A stretch of 64,000 nt of DNA from Gavia stellata (lineage: Eukaryota > Chordata > Aves > Gaviiformes > Gaviidae), in NCBI RefSeq assembly GCF_030936135.1, contig NC_082600.1:3658001-3722000 (forward strand). The letters run 5' to 3'. Positions 12,401-27,400 of the stretch are shown in pieces (positions within the stretch are counted from its first letter, which is position 1; each line of letters opens with the position of its first letter). A model generated the notes under the pieces. That model saw only the letters and a list, made by a program, of their open reading frames with translations, ran no database searches and was not told the DNA's origin. The position numbers and the translations under genes are program-made.

Positions 12401-15400
12401 CTGCACCGGACAGGAGGAAGAAAAGAGGGCGGAGAGGGTAAGGCACAAGACTGTGCCCTCCAAGGAGCCCCGCTTTAGCTTTCATTCCCAGCTCGGGACT
12501 TGCTTGCCCCATGCACACCTTCCTGAGCTCTGCACTGTGCCGGGCTGGGACTGCTCAGCGCATCCAGCTGGCCTGAGAGCATCCTAAAGAGCTCCTCTGA
12601 TTAATCTTCAAAGCTGAGAAGAGAATAAGCCCATACAAGTGCTGCTGTTTGCTCTTACCCTCGGCCTCATACTCCTCGCTGTCTCGTGTCTTCCAGTGCT
12701 GGGGAGAAAACAAAAGGTTCCCAAGTTATTACTATTGCAAGACATCACCCGTATGAAAGAGACTCTGCGATCAGCATCAAACGAGCTACAGGGCTCCAGC
12801 AACGCCGCCAGGCTTTCATCTCCCCGCTCCCCACGGGCTGGGCTGGCAATCCACAGCTCTTTGATGCTGCCTGTTTCTGGCACACAGGGTGCTTTGGGGG
12901 GGATAAGCCACAGCTGCAGCAAAAGACACCTAAAGCCCCACAAATGACCCATGAGAGGTGACAGATCAGAGTCCGGCAGGCTGATGGGGAGGGAGGGAGA
13001 TATTTACCCTCCAAGCAAACCGTGCTGCTTGTCTTAAGAGGTATCGATGGTCAAGATGATGAGGATGCATGGAAGATCGTGAGCTGTGTATAGGCACCGT
13101 TTGAGTGGGCTTATCCTCTCCTTCCAGCACCCTTCTCTCCCATTGCAGAACAGCTACCTGCAGCCCACAGGTCTCACACGCAGCTAGCCTGCAAGCCAGG
13201 ACGCGAGCACAGCACGCTTCGAGTCTCGAGCATCACCGTCACGGGTGTAGCCCTTGGCAGAAACCCGCGTGGCACAACACCATCCCACGGCCCCGCTCCC
13301 CTCTGCGGGCGATCGCACATCACCCATGCCAGCCGCAGAGCCCAGGCGTCCCGGGCACTGGGGAACACGCCTCCACAACAGGTAATTAAGCTGCAATGAA
13401 CCCACAAGTGCGATTTGGGACATCTGCTTCCAGAGCACGTGCGATTTGGGAGATGAAGCTTTCGCTGCTTTATGCTTTCCCTTTTGACAAGGGACACCCA
13501 TCTGCCTGCAGAGCTCGAGGGCCAGCAGCCCGCGCTCAGCCAAGCCCACTCCAAAATGCCTCCACTAACTGTAGCTCTAGGTCAGGAGTCAGAGCCGTGC
13601 TGCCAACAAGCGCTCCGCTGAGCTAGCGAGAGGAAAAAAACCCATACTTTTTGCTGGTCTTAAGCCATTCCGCTTCCTCCGTGGCAATACCACATCAGCT
13701 CAGGCGGCAGCAGGAGCAGGGCAGAAGTACGTAGTTTAAAATGATTTCCCCATGTACTACATGTTGTCTTGTCTCTACCACCCTTGTACCAGCCGAGGGT
13801 ATTTACTCACACACGATGCTCAGCGACATTAACTTCTGGTTTAGCCACAGCAGCGGCAGATGTTACTTCTCCACCGTTACAAGTGGGTACTTCTGCATGC
13901 ACGCGACTGATGGATTTGAAGTCAAAGTCACCCAGGGCATAAAGAGGCTCTAAATCATCATATAAAAGTTCAATACGTCTCATTCAGATTACAGCTAAAA
14001 GCCATTAATCTACAACGTTACCATGGAAACTGGATTAGGTCACTGGACTTTTTTTAGCTCTGCTGCTCGCTCCTGTTTCATCTGCTGGACCATACGAGGG
14101 CCGCTCGCTGCTGCAAGCATCTCGATGTACCCCTCTGCTTTTGGGACGAGTCACAGGGCAGGAATCGCATTAAGCTTAACCTTTCCATTCCCATCTCTGC
14201 TTTAGGCAGACATCTGCCTGGTGGAGGCAGGTCACGGGCAGGGCTGGAACCTGCAGCTCTCCTGCGTGTTCTGGACAAAACCAAAAGCATATGTAATACT
14301 GCACTAGAAAGCTGCGGATTTTGGCCCAAACAAGGGCTGTCCTGCTGGTGCCACCATCGAGGCGTTAACGTGGCAGATCCCTGGTTTGCCTGATAAACCA
14401 TCAGGGCGAGCACACAAAAAGCAGGAGCGGAGGCAACAGGTACCGTCAAATTACCCTCTGCAAAGGCAGAAAGCAGCCCGTGTTCCCAAAAATGCACGAG
14501 CTGGCACCATCCCAGCCCGTAAGTGCTGGTACATATGCAACGGCCAACTTGGTGCAGGGAGGAGGTACGTTTGGGTGCCGGAGCTACCACCCTGCAGCCA
14601 ACTTATCCTTGTCCTTGGGGCGAGGAGGGCACCCAGGGGAATCTGGGCAGTGATGCTCAGAAGAGGGATCCACTGCTGTGTCCAAGTCTTTTTGCATAAG
14701 CAACATACCTATTTTTATACAGAACCAGATCTAAGCCATTTAGCACCAGACCCTCTCACTTCAAGGACTTGCCTCAAAACCAAGAGCCCCAAACCACAGC
14801 ACACAGTAACTCCATAAATACCAACAACCTGAAGAGGCTGAATATAGCGGGACGGGGGGGGCTGCGGGCTGGTAACCCACTGCCACCGACCCTGAGGAGC
14901 TCGTGTGACCTCCCTCCCCGTGCCGGGGCCCCGCTGCGTCGGGCGAGGGGGTCCCTTTGTGCGGCGGGGGTTCGGGGTCGGCCACCGCCGGTGGGAGGAC
15001 AAAGGGGGGCTGGGGCGGGCGCGGGGGGCCGGTGCATCCCGATGTCAGGCACGGCATTGTTTCCCCAGCCCCGGTGGTGCTACAGCTGGATGGGGGTCAC
15101 ACACGTCGGTGGGCCGTGCGCGGGAGCGGCGATCCCAGGAATGCATTGTTATTTGGGCAGGCGCGTGCTTGGCCGAGCTGAGGAGCAGATGGCCGCGGCT
15201 TTCAATGCTCGCCGCCCTCCAGCCCAGGCGAGCATCTGCAGCCTGTGCCGTTTGCTCACGGTGGCCTCTCCCCATAATAAGGCAGCAACCTCTCCTCCCC
15301 TGCCATCTGCTTCAGCGAGACAGATCTTTGTTCTCCACCAGAATATATTGCTAATTAAAATGACGATCAGGAGCGCACGCTGAGCCTGTTCGGCTTTGCA

Positions 15401-18400
15401 CGCGGCAAGGTGAGCCTTCGCACCAGCGCTGACGGCCCTTATTTTTCCCTCCCTTGCTGGTCTGGGCAGCCAGAGCAGAGACCCCTGAAAGACGGCAGAT
15501 CTCCACACCCCCCTTTGCCAGTTGCCTTCAGCTGCAAAGCACCACAGTCACATCAATAACGCACGTTTACGGGGAGCAAGCACTATCCTGAGCTGTTATT
15601 TGCAGATCCTGGCTTTACAGGGCAGTTGCACTTCGGGAGCCTCACATTTGTACGGCGAGGACCTGAAGACAAAGAGTTTCAGCCTGACCGTCCCAGAAGG
15701 TTTTGCTCCGAGGCCATGCCATGCTGGAAACCACTCTATGCAGAAGTAAACACGCGGCTGTCTGGGGAGCGAGAGGCTTCGGCGGGCACTGAAGTGACAG
15801 AGTTGGGACATGACAGTGGTTTTACAACCTGCAAATAGGAGGGACCTTTCCCGGAGCAGAGCCAGCAGCTGGGGAAGGGGAGATGACAGATGCCCTACGC
15901 CGAGGTTCGGAAGTCAGCATGGCCTCAAGACTGACCATGTCTGCCTGTGTGCCCAGGGGTGTGCCACTGGGGACCCATGATTCAAAGGGTGCTGCTGCCC
16001 TACCACCAGCTTGGGGTTGGTACCCCATGGCCACCAAACCTGCTCCCCATCCCACCCCTGCACCACCATCATTGAGCAGATCATCCCCAGGTGTAACACA
16101 AGGCAAAAAAGGAAACGAAAGCAAGGTCACAGCACTTCCCAAGCCCACCAAGACCCATCACCTGTATCAAGAGGTCAGGACAAACAAGCTCAAGCGGCAG
16201 CCGGGGCTGGAGACGCAAAGCTTCGACCACCGCAAGCTTTCATGTTGCATTTCTAGGTGCTTTCAGGGCTGCAGCTCCATTAGCGCCGCATTCATAGAGC
16301 TGCCAGAGCCACTCGTTTCTCATCACCCATTAACCTGGTAGCATCCGTGGGGACAACCTCATGCGGGTCCGAGGGAACCTCGGGGTCCCTACACCACCCT
16401 CTGCTCACCGCAGGGTCGACACCAGATTCAGACCCAGCTGCTCATGACTTTGTCCAGTGGCACCGGGAAAGCCACTGGGGATGGGGGGGGTCACGGAGCC
16501 TCTCTGGGCAGCCGATCCCATGCACAGACCAGCCCTCCAGCCTCTCCCCTCATGTTTACAGAGACCAGAAGGGGAAGGAAGCCTCTCAGACAGAGCCTGA
16601 GCCCTTTTAATTGGCACCGGTTGAAAGAAAGCACCAATTAAGCCACACTGCCCCAGTTCTCAGGCCGACAAAACACCCTGGGCTGGAGGCAGGCTTGGGG
16701 AGCGCAGGCAGCAGCGTGTTTATACACGCAGCAGGAGAAACCTGGGCAAAGGCTGCTAGTTGTGCCGAGCCCCAAGAAGTCAATGCTTCAGGAGTCTCCA
16801 ACACCACCCGACACTTCAGCCCCAGGACCCCCCCATGCCTTCAAGCAAATAATTTCTACGCATACCGAGAGGATCTTATTTTGGTAACAAGATAGTAATG
16901 CTGATAGAGATGAAAAATGGGGATTTTACAAATTTATCCTGATTTTTGCTCAACTTGCAAGAGAATTAAGCATTCCATCCACCCCAAAAGGTGCAACAAG
17001 AGGTCCCACCACGAGACTGACGCACCCAACGGGGAGCACAGCGTGGTTACGTACCAGTTGAGTTGATTGACTGGCCTTGTTACTAGACTAGCCCTTTATA
17101 CCTCCTTGACAGCTAAAACAGAGGAGTAGGATTAGAGTGGCCTCTTCTGTCGAGGGCATCGCTTCCCTGAGGGTCGTGGGCAGATTAACATTGATTTCAA
17201 GGTCAGGGCAGCCCACGTGGCCGGCACCAGGAGATGGATGAGCATCCCCGTGGTGGTGAGCAAAGGTTACCGAGAACAGGGTAAAGAAGCTGGCTCTGGT
17301 GGAAATGCTCTTCGTTGAGGGCTTGTTTTTTTAATTATTATTATTATTATTAAGCTCAGCTGCATGGGAATAACACTGGAAACGTCCCCCTTGCTTCCCC
17401 ATGCAGGGTTGGGCATCCCCGCTACGCAGGTGACTGCAGAGCCCCCCCATCTCTAGGAAAACACAAGCAAAGCCAGGAGACAGAGGAGGGGAGAAAGCAG
17501 CAGCATTTCTTCTTCCCACTGGAAAACTCCCACCTCGTGCTCCTGAACATGCAACACTGAATCGACAATACTTGGCAAACCGGGGCAGGCTGGAACGAGC
17601 CCAGCTCCAGGGAAATGCTGCTGTGGCCGTATGCTAACGCATGCCACCAAACCCAACCACTTGTCACCTTTTGCTTTTCTGTTCTGGAGAAGCAAGAGGA
17701 GATTCTGGGGTTGAAAGCACTAGCACAAAGAGAGCCACTAATGTTGATCACAAAACCAGGGGGGAAAAAATATCTGGATTTTTGAGCAAGCACATGTACA
17801 GGCATACATGGGGCACGGGGGCTGCCGAGAGCCGTGCAGCTCCTGGGGCGGCTGACCTTTTCCTTCCATGCTGGAGCATGCAAGCTGTTTGCTGGGAAAA
17901 TAAAATGCAGAGGACTGACCAGAGAAGCTGGTGGCTCTGGATTTAGGGCACCGTCCCAAGGCAGCTGCCTGCTGCGGAGCTCTGCCGTTCACACCCCTCT
18001 TCGGGAGAGCGCTGGAGCCACAGCCGGGTTTTTGTGCATGAGCTAATAGATGAGGACATGCTCCTTCTGCTCGCTTAGCTCCCACCCCGCACTTCGTTAG
18101 CCACGGAGGCAGCATTACAGCCCTTGCTTAATTGCTGGCCCGCGCCGCAGCCAGGGGTGCGGGGAGGCCAGCAGCGCCGGCATCCAACACGCGTCACCGC
18201 GCAGCCATGCGAGCCCAGCTCCTCCCCGGCTTCCCACGGCAGCCTGCCTGCAGACGGGAATTCGGGGCTGGAACGAGGGAGGTGCCGCCTGGCACGGCTG
18301 ATCCCTGGGGATAGGCGAGGAGGGCGACCGGCGCCTTCACTGGGGTGACCCCAGGACATCCAAATCACCTTAGGATGGTGTGGGGAGCAGTGAGATTTGG

Positions 18401-21400
18401 GGGGTAGAGCCCACCCCAGCGCCCGGCCCCTTCCCGCTCACCTCCTCGCAGCCGCTGGAGGCTATGTGTGGGGGATGCGCTTCCTCGCTCAGCGGCTCGA
18501 TGACGGTCACCTCGGCAAAGTCCTCCACCGACTCCTGGAACTCCGGCAGGGACCGCCGGCCGTAGCGTTTGCCGCCTTTGATGTACTTGGGCTGAGCTTC
18601 TGGGGAAGAGTCTGTGAAATTCAAGAACAAAGCGCATCGGTTACATGATTTTTGCAGATCCAGCTCCCAGCACACAGGGCTGGTTTGGTTGCAGTGTTTC
18701 AAGCACCAGATTGCCACCACCATTCCCCTGGGCAGGCACCAGCAGCTGCTCCTTTCCAGGACCACCACCCTCACCGTGGCATCAGGCCTGACAGGTTGGA
18801 ATTGGTCCTGCGCCAAGAAAAAAAAAAAACCACAACAAACCAACAGGCTGTTGCAAATTGGAATCAGGGCTCCATCCTCCTCACCCTTCCCCAATTCCCA
18901 AATCAAGTTTGCTCAGTTAACAAGATGGGGGGGAAAAAACCCCTCAACCTTGCAAATGCAGCCTCGGATGGAAAGTCAATTATGTCTCTCTCCTTGCACT
19001 AATCTTCATTACCAGCGAGGGGCAGGTTTAATTAGGGACAGCGTAGCACTTGAGCAGCTCAAGTCTCCAGATTACACAGACACCTGGGCGACTGCTGCTG
19101 CTTTCGGGGGATTTAAATCACAGCTCGATTAAAAGTGTGAAAACAACCGGGCGAGTGGAAAAAAAAAAACTGGGCAAGTTTGGAGGTGAACATCTCCCAG
19201 GGCCGACACGAGCAGCTGATCCGGGCGACGGCGGGGCAGGTCCCAGCTTGCGCTGTGCAACTAATGCCAACTGCAAGATCTAAATAACCCTTCGGAGTCA
19301 TCTAATTACAGGGGTCTCCGCTGGCATTCCCTGGCTCCAGCTTCCCGCAGCAAGCTTCTGCCTTTGGGGACTGAATTATCCGGGAGCACTCGCGGACAGG
19401 GATCAAAACAAAAACTAAATAAGCACGTTTTGGGCTATTTTCAGTGAGAATCATCCGACGTCTGGAGCAGGGGGCAAATTAAACGGAGGACCAAATTAAC
19501 CAGGGATTCAATTAGGGAAAGGCTCTCTGCCACGCTTTGTTTCAGTGTTTGCTAACCTTAGCATCGAAACCCCCCCAGGACTCGATCATCTTTATTTTCC
19601 GCCACTTGCAGTGCACCCAGGCAGCGGCAAGAGCAGCAGCTTTTTAAGATTTTATTTGCAGAGCGCTCTGATACAAAATAAATGCAAGGGTGCAATACTA
19701 ATAAGGAGCAGGGAAGCTGTTCAATCATTGACAAACGGTACACAGAAAGCAGCGGGTCTCTAAACCCCCCGACCCAAATGACTCCTTGGATAATATTCCT
19801 TTAGATACGGAAGAAGGCTTCAAGCTTGTTAGAGGAAAAATATTCTGCAACTTAGCTATGCAATGAATTATAAAATACACAGGACTAGGAGTCCTTTGAT
19901 TCCTCCAGCCTTGCACTCCATCCATCCATATTGCAGCTCTAGGGAACAAACCCGGCGCCCGTGTTTGAACAAGGCCATTTTAACAAGATTTGCTGCAGCT
20001 GGGACTCGCACATGAAAGTTGTGTGATGAAGTGCGCCGATAGAAAAATCGCAATGAGACAGGCTGATTAAGTAAGAGCCCGAGAACAAAAGCAAACCTTA
20101 TCACTCCTATTAAAGCCTGCCCGGTGGTGAACAATCTCCGTCGAGCAGCTCTCTCTGAAATGCTAATATTTGTGGCTACTCATTCTACTCATTCACCCAT
20201 TTATTTTCTCCCTGCCACCTCCTCCGCCCTTGCAGAAGAGGGCTGGGGGGCTTTGGGTTTTTTGGTTTGGGTTTTTTTGTTTGGGTTTTTTTGTTTGGAG
20301 AAATAATTTTTCCTCCTCTAAGACAGAAACACACCTCCGCGCCCATCTGTCTTTGGAAGGACGTGGAAAAGACGACGTAATTTAGCAATAAAGAAGCTAT
20401 GGCTTAATTTCCTTCTGGATTTCCCAACACTCAGAGTTCTGTCTCCAACCCCCCCAACAGCGTGTTTAACCCCTGCTGCAGCTGAAAAATCCAGCCATCC
20501 ATGGCAACACCAGTGCCTTCATGCCATGCCACCCTGCAAGCACCTTAACAGCAAGCGGGGACCAGGAGGGTCTCCCCACTTTTGTGTTTTAAGCATTTGG
20601 AGGCTGGCAGCTGATTTCTCTCTCTCCTCTTTGGTCTGAGCACCTGGGTGTGCTTGTTTTTCCTTCGTAGTTAAAAAATTGTGAAGCCTGAGAACATCCC
20701 TGGGAGGGAAAAGTGACCCTTCACAGTTTGAGAAGAGCAGAAAGTTTGCTCCTGCCCTGCAAAGCTCTGACTATGAAATAGGCTGTGCCTGAGCCCAGCT
20801 CAGGCACCCCAAAATCCCCTTTCCAGAGCCAGGGTGCTTTCGTTAACAGCAGGTTACAGCTCTTCCCCTGCAAGCCCCCGTGCACCTTCGTGCCGTTGGC
20901 TGCAGGGCGCATGGTGCAGAACAAAGCCCTCACGTTACGGGGCCACGGGCACCGCAGCGGCGTAAGGGACCGCATCCTACAGCCATCCCTGGGAGCACGG
21001 ACCTGTCTCCTTTCCAGAAAGCCCCATACGCCATCATCTCTGGACCAGGTACACACGGATACCTCCCGTATGTGCAGCATCCTCTAAGCCCCTCCACCCT
21101 CCTGCTTTCCCAACCCAAACCCCCAGCACAGCAGCCGATGCCCTTGATGCTCCCACCATCCCCAGTATTTAGGGAAAGCTGAGCACCCGTGCCAGCAAAA
21201 AGCAGCACCCCGCGCTGCCCGAGCAGAGAAAGTTCACTGAAGAGCTGAACCGAGTTTCTCATTTCCAGTCAAAACAGATCAGAAAGGATGGAAAGAGCTG
21301 CTCAATCCACACGTGCTTTCAAAGGCATATAAGGAAACAGGAGGGAGAGGTAATAAATCAATGCTTCCAGTGAGACAGATGCCCATGAGACAGCCCTGTG

Positions 21401-24400
21401 TGCTATTTATCCCAAACACTGTAAAATATACCCCTGTATGGAACACGGAGGGGAGGCTGCTCTTGCTTGAGCCTGCCCTCTGGTACCCCCTTCGGCAACC
21501 AGCAGCAAGGCGAGACGCTGCTTCTTGTAGACCCTCGCTATTGTGTGGCTGACAAGCTGCCAAGAAAGGGGGGGGAAAAACGAGAAAAAGAAAATAGGTC
21601 GAACCCTCCCTGCTTCCTACAGCCCTCGGCAACGCGCGGGCTTAGTAAAATACACACTCCGGAGCTGGCACCTAATTAGACACTGGGGTCTTATCTGCCC
21701 CCCGAACCGGGGATGGGAGCAGGAGCCGCAGAGAGAGCAAGCCTCTTGCCTTCCTGCCCCACTGCCCGGGGGGTTCATGAGCCCCAAAATGCCCCCTGAA
21801 AAAAAAAAACCAAACCACCAAACAACTAAACCTGCATTTCACAAGAAACCCCCCAATTTAAGCGCTGCAGACAGAAGCCATCGCTTCCCCAGCTCACTCC
21901 CCGCCTCCGTCCATCCCAGCGGTTAAACGTCTCCATGGTTAGAGATTTACACTTGATTTTCTGCCTTTCTGCGCTAGATAAGTCATTTCAAAATCCTGCT
22001 CTGCTCTCAGACGCTGGGGAGGAGGGGGGGTCCCCTTGATAGCAAGCAGCATTTTCCTGGGCGCAGCATCAAAGCCATCGAGCGCAGACAAAAGGGGTTT
22101 TAGAGGAAGACCCTCGCCCCGCAAGCCTGTCGTTTAGAGGCGAAATTAATTTCTTTGCCGCTTAAGATTTGGAAGGGAGGGATCCTCCTCGCAGCGGCAG
22201 ACAGCACATCGCGGCTAGGATCTGCTAAATCCTAATCCCCCGAGACACCAGGTACTGTCTGAACTCCTCCTAGTCCCTATTTCACGCTTCAGGCTCGGCA
22301 GCCGGGGTGGAGAGGAGCGGTGGCTGGGTCACCACAGCCCAAAAATCAATGCATTTTGGCCCAGAGGCATTGCCTGTGCCTAAATCGCCCCTGTCCGGAG
22401 CGTGGCCCTGGTTTTATACCTGTGCCCACCGCAGGAGCCAGACCTTTGCAGCCACGCCAGCAACCTTTCCCCCACGGGTGGGATTCCTGCAAGGGCATCA
22501 TCCCCACCGGCTCCTCTTTGGGAGGGCAGTTCTGTTGTCTCTGTGTGCTGGGAAGAACAAAAACCCAACAGCCCCTGGTGACCGCAGGGATGATGGAGTC
22601 AAACTGCTCTTTAATTTGTCCTGGGTGTTCCCGTAATCCTGCGCTCCACCCCAGTAATCCCTCCCTATCCAGGCTTCCAACGCACAGCACTGACTTTTTA
22701 TTTGCTATAATGAGGAGGAAAAAAGCCTGATTATTTCCCCCCCCCCCCCATCACCTACATAATTTTTTTTCCTTCCCCTGCCCCGCCAAATCTATTTTAT
22801 TTCCCCCAGACACCCCCTCACTGCTACAGTGACCCATGGACAAAGAGCATGGGTGGCAGCAGCACCCAGCCCGGGTCCCACGGGGCTCCCAGCAGCCACG
22901 AGCTCAGCTCCCAGCCCCGCAGCAGCACCCCTCCCGAGCACCGCACCCCGGTAAATCAGGCTGCGATTTATCCGCACGCACCACCTTTGTCAGGCAGCTC
23001 CCTAAAGCCCTGAGGTGCCGCTGGGGGTGATGGGTCTCCCTGGCAGTCACACTCCTGCACGTCTGCATGCAGGAGCGAAAATAACCACTGTTTTCAGACA
23101 CGTTCAGGCCTTTTTCTGCTTTTCCTGGAATCTCCCCCATTTCTTTGCCCACCGCTTCCCGGCAGAGCTGGGGTTTACCCCGCCGGCTGATGCTCTGGTT
23201 CGCAGCTGGGTCCGTGTCCCCAAACCAACGTCCTCGAGGGGCCGGAGCTGATGACATGACGGCAGTGCCGGGAGCTCTGCCCGCCCTGGTTTTCAGGGCT
23301 GCTTCCCAGGCAAAGTGCCTGCAGCCTGCCAGAACCATCCTCCCTGCCAGTTTTCCCTTTGGAAAGGGAATTTAGCTTCTTTGCCAAAGAAAAAAATAAA
23401 TACATCAGCTGCTCTCTGCAAGCCTGAGTGCCTCTCCCACCTGCTGCTTCCCCCCCAAAACGGGGAAACCCCCGTCAGCCGCTTCCGCAGGAACTGCTTT
23501 TACATCCCACGGCAGTTTTGGTTCCCCGTCCCCAGCCCGTGGGTCCCGCTGTGACCCCAGGGGCTGCTCCGTCACCCACGGGTTCCTCGTGCTGAGACAT
23601 CCTCCCTGAGCCAGGCTGCGCTGCACCCACGGGGACGGTCCCCGCGGCCGCGCAGCACAGACTGTCTGGGGGCTGCAGGAGAGCCGCCGGTTTGGAGAGC
23701 GAAGACACCAGCCCTCCGGCTGCTCGCAGACCCAAGGGACCTTCCCACCGCCCAAGTCTCCGGGTAAAACCACAGCATCAAGGCACACAGCCGCTTCCTT
23801 GCAGAGCAAACTCTCCAGATGCAGCAAACAGCCTTAAAATCAATGCTTTTTTTTCCCCCCCCCAAATTAAATTTTCATTTAAATGATACAATTTGGAGCT
23901 CTTAACTCAATTTTTCCCAAGCCCGGGGCGGGCTGTAACACCAGCATTTCCACACAGTCGCTGACAGTTTGACACCAACAGCACAAAGCAGCTTGTTCTC
24001 CAAATCTCGAGTTTGATCTAAATTAAAAGAAGCAAAGACTTCGGCGTTAACCGACCTGTCAAAACGCATTAAAAATAAATGCCTCCCAGGCCTGCCCGGA
24101 GCGGGCTCCCTACCTGCACCGCGTGCCCTTTGATCACCTGCCACGCAAAACCCAACTGACAGACGTGTCCCCGAGGAAGGGTCTCCAGCTCCAACGCAGC
24201 ATCTTGCCGGCTGCGTTTGTAATTTCTCCTGCCATAACCCCAAATTTAGCCCTTTCTAGAAGATTTATTTATATTTAAATCAAGCCAGAGCTTCTCAGCC
24301 ATATGATTCCCCAATAAACACAGAGCGCTGGATTAGTTCTGGTTTGCCGGGGCTGCCTCCCGTTCCGTGCCAGCTCCTCTCCGAGGGGCTGGAAGGGATC

Positions 24401-27400
24401 CCAGCAGACCCAACCCTTCGCCAGGCACTGGCAAAGCTCCCCCTGAGCACCCACTGACCTGCGGGAAAACTGCACGAAGGGATGCCGGGTGCAAGAGCTG
24501 TCATCACCCATCTCCCTCTAACCATTAAGAGCTTTGGTAACGTGAAGTAGGAAAAAAAAAATAATCCATCAATGGCATCTCTTGGGCCCTGCGGTTTTTG
24601 CAGCCTATTTAAAGGGGAAAGTTGTTGTTTTGCTGACTGGCTGCGCTCTCGAGCGCGGGATGCTCCAGCTGAGATTGATGCTCCAGGAGAGGAAACCTGG
24701 AGTTTCCCTCTCCCCCCTTGCTAAGCTGTTTTCTCCCTCGGGGATTTCGCGCTCCGGCTGTTCCGAAGGCAGGATTAGGGATTTACATACAGGTGCGACG
24801 CCAGGCAGACCTCAGCCCCCCGCTCCAGCTGGAGCTGCAGGGGCTCAGCCCTCACCCTGGCCCCACACCTCCCCAGTGCTCCCAGCCCCACCAGCCCCTC
24901 GTGCACGGCGGGGGGGGGGCACACCGAAGCTTCGACCCTATTTCCTGCTGAGGGTCTAAAAAGCCACATTTTCAAGGCATGTTGAAACAAAGCGAGGAAA
25001 AACCAGGACAGACAGAACTCACGGCACCCACTGCTTTCTCCACCCAGCCCCAACCTGGTTTGGCAGAGGGCTCGTCTTGTTCAGAAGCATCTTTGGGCCA
25101 GCCTGACTGTCCCCTGGGAGAAATACAGACACCTTGGAGTCGCTTCCTACGGGACTGAGCTCACCCCGCTCATATCAGACACAAGGAAACAGGGCGGACT
25201 TTAAAACCACAGAAATCAGTGCTAGACAGGAGGGGTATTTCCCTGCCCGGCAGCCCATCTCCAGGGAGAGCTTCCCCTTATAACCTTCACAAAAACAGAG
25301 CAGCTTCCAAAGCCAGCATGGGTTTTCGGTAAGGCACTGCTGTCCCCTGAGACAGATCCCACCGCCGGCCACGGCACCGGCTGCCGGGGCTGCCGCCGGC
25401 TCAGCCCGGAGCAGAGGCTCCCCGGAGGCAGAGCTCCAAACCCTCCTGCCAGGCTGGGGCTTCCGCGCCTGCACCGGGGTCGCACCACCTCGGGGCCTGG
25501 CTCCCGGCGAGCCCCGAAGCGCTGGAGGGGAGGGCAAGGGGATGCGCCAGCCCCGGCTGGGAAAAAGCAGGAGCATTAAAGCAGCCATTTGATTGCCCGC
25601 CCATAACTATCCGCTGCAGCTGGAGAGCTCCCAACGCCTCCCCGGCCACCAGAAGTGGTGTGGGATAGAGAGACCTCAGCCCATTTAGCAGCCATGGGAC
25701 ATCTCGAGCATCTGAAGTGCTGTTAGCTGTCTACAGGCAGACGTCACGTGCCTCTCCCGGCATTTAGATCACGGTAATGGGATATAAATATCTAATAGCT
25801 CAGAAAACGCTTCTGTACAAGGCTCCACAACAGACCTTAACTCTCCCTTCTCCCAAGGTCCGGGCATCCAAGCAGAAGAACTTATCTCAGCACCCAAAAA
25901 GCACTTTCTCTTCTAAGTTCCTCTGTAAGAGCCACCCACGTCTGCTTTGCCGAAGAAAATGTACTATTTTAGATCATTTTAGTATTTACCTGGTTCTTGG
26001 AAGTGCTCTTCATTTGAGAGGGTTCTGGATAAGATGAGGATAAGCGCTTCTTTAAATTGATCAAAGTGGACCTGTGGAAAAAAGGAAGAAAGGAGGAAAT
26101 CAACCGGTGCAGATAATTAAATATCAGGCCAATAATCCAGCAGAAAGGTAGGCAGCAATGCAAATCACTCAAGCAGACCACCACGCTGGAACAAGAGCAC
26201 GCCCGCGTCTGCCGCCAACCTCGGCAAGGGGCACGAACGAACCTCAGCTCGTTCGGTCTTGGGGCCTGGAGAAATGACAGCAAGCAACATGAAGACACAG
26301 CCAGCATCTCTGAGCACGTGGGGGGAAAAAAAAAAGTGACTGCTATCACAGAACGACTCAAAGCCACCGCTTTAACGCATTGGTTGGGGTTTTCCATCAT
26401 GCAAGAAGCCGAAACAAGATGTCCAGAGGACCAAGGGGCATCTCCATCGCTTGAGATGACCTGGCCAGGGTCAGCGGCTCCTACAGCGAGATACCTGTCC
26501 TGACCAGCTATGAGATACTCAGTTGTGGAAATACTCTGCTGCCCTAATTAAGCTTCAGAAAACACTTTCCAAAGCGGATGGCAGAAAGTTGCACCCTTTC
26601 CAGGGCAGCCCTGCCCTGGCTCCTACAGCTCCACGAGGGCTGGACTGGAAATACCAAGTCTGGAGTGTGGCTATGGGAAAAACAAGGAGGGATGATCCTA
26701 CCGCTGGGTTGGTTTGGGGTTTTTTTCCCCCCCTATTTTCCATCTATGTCTTCCTGGAAAGCCTCCTGCCTCACCACCACGAACAGTTGCAAAGGGGCTA
26801 GAGCATCCTTCGCAGCCGTGCCGGGGAATGTCAGCAATTCCAGCCGCGGGGAACGGAAACCCGGGGACAGCTGGGGAAGCTATTTGACATGGGTCAGTGG
26901 CGAGGCAGAGCTGGCTGCCACGATTTCTTTTGGCTAAATAAGTCTTAGGAGAATTTTTAGCATTGAACAAGAGACTTTGTATTTAAAGAACCCACCGACG
27001 TTGCTCTCGCTGGCGGAGTTGACTGCTGCGAATGCAGCAGGAAGGGCAGGAGCCGCAGTCAGAGAGGTTTTTAACACTGGGTCTGAAGTTTGCCAGCTTG
27101 TTCTTGGAGGTCAAACCAGCCCAAAAAAGAGCCAACGTGCTCCCCGGCAGGGAGGGGACGACAGTGGCGCTGGGGGCTCAGCCACGGCCCCCCCACCCCG
27201 TGCAGGGGAGCACCCCACACCGCAGCTCAGGCGGTGCAAGTCACCCCTGTGGTTTTCAACACAGGCACCCCGAGCAATTAAACAGTTAGAAAGATGTTCA
27301 GCAAAGAAACTTGTCAGGGATGCCGTCGTCTGAATACTAATTGCTGCCGTTCATTTCCAAGGGCTGGTGTACTTCAAAAGGACAGTTTACGGAGATAGGA

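Larger units (their letters stand above)
418..12658 (-). other. NIN introns between coding exons 4 and 15
   Basis: Eleven introns of 0.17-1.7 kb separate the coding exons in this stretch. They are more AT-rich than the rest of the window. The only repeat I recognise is a CR1 tail near 2.3 kb. A 63-nt exon-like open segment near 2.6 kb is described as a finding. Confidence 0.6.
12699..18441 (-). other. NIN intron 4 (5.7 kb)
   Basis: The intron contains a small CpG-dense patch at about 14.84-15.20 kb and an ATT microsatellite near 17.34 kb, both listed separately. Otherwise it is unique sequence with no visible exon. Confidence 0.6.

Noticed and set aside
13408-13451. Direct repeat gtgcgatttggga, two copies 31 bp apart, in NIN intron 4
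   Set aside because: Only 13 bp and two copies, with no associated element. Compatible with chance or a small duplication.
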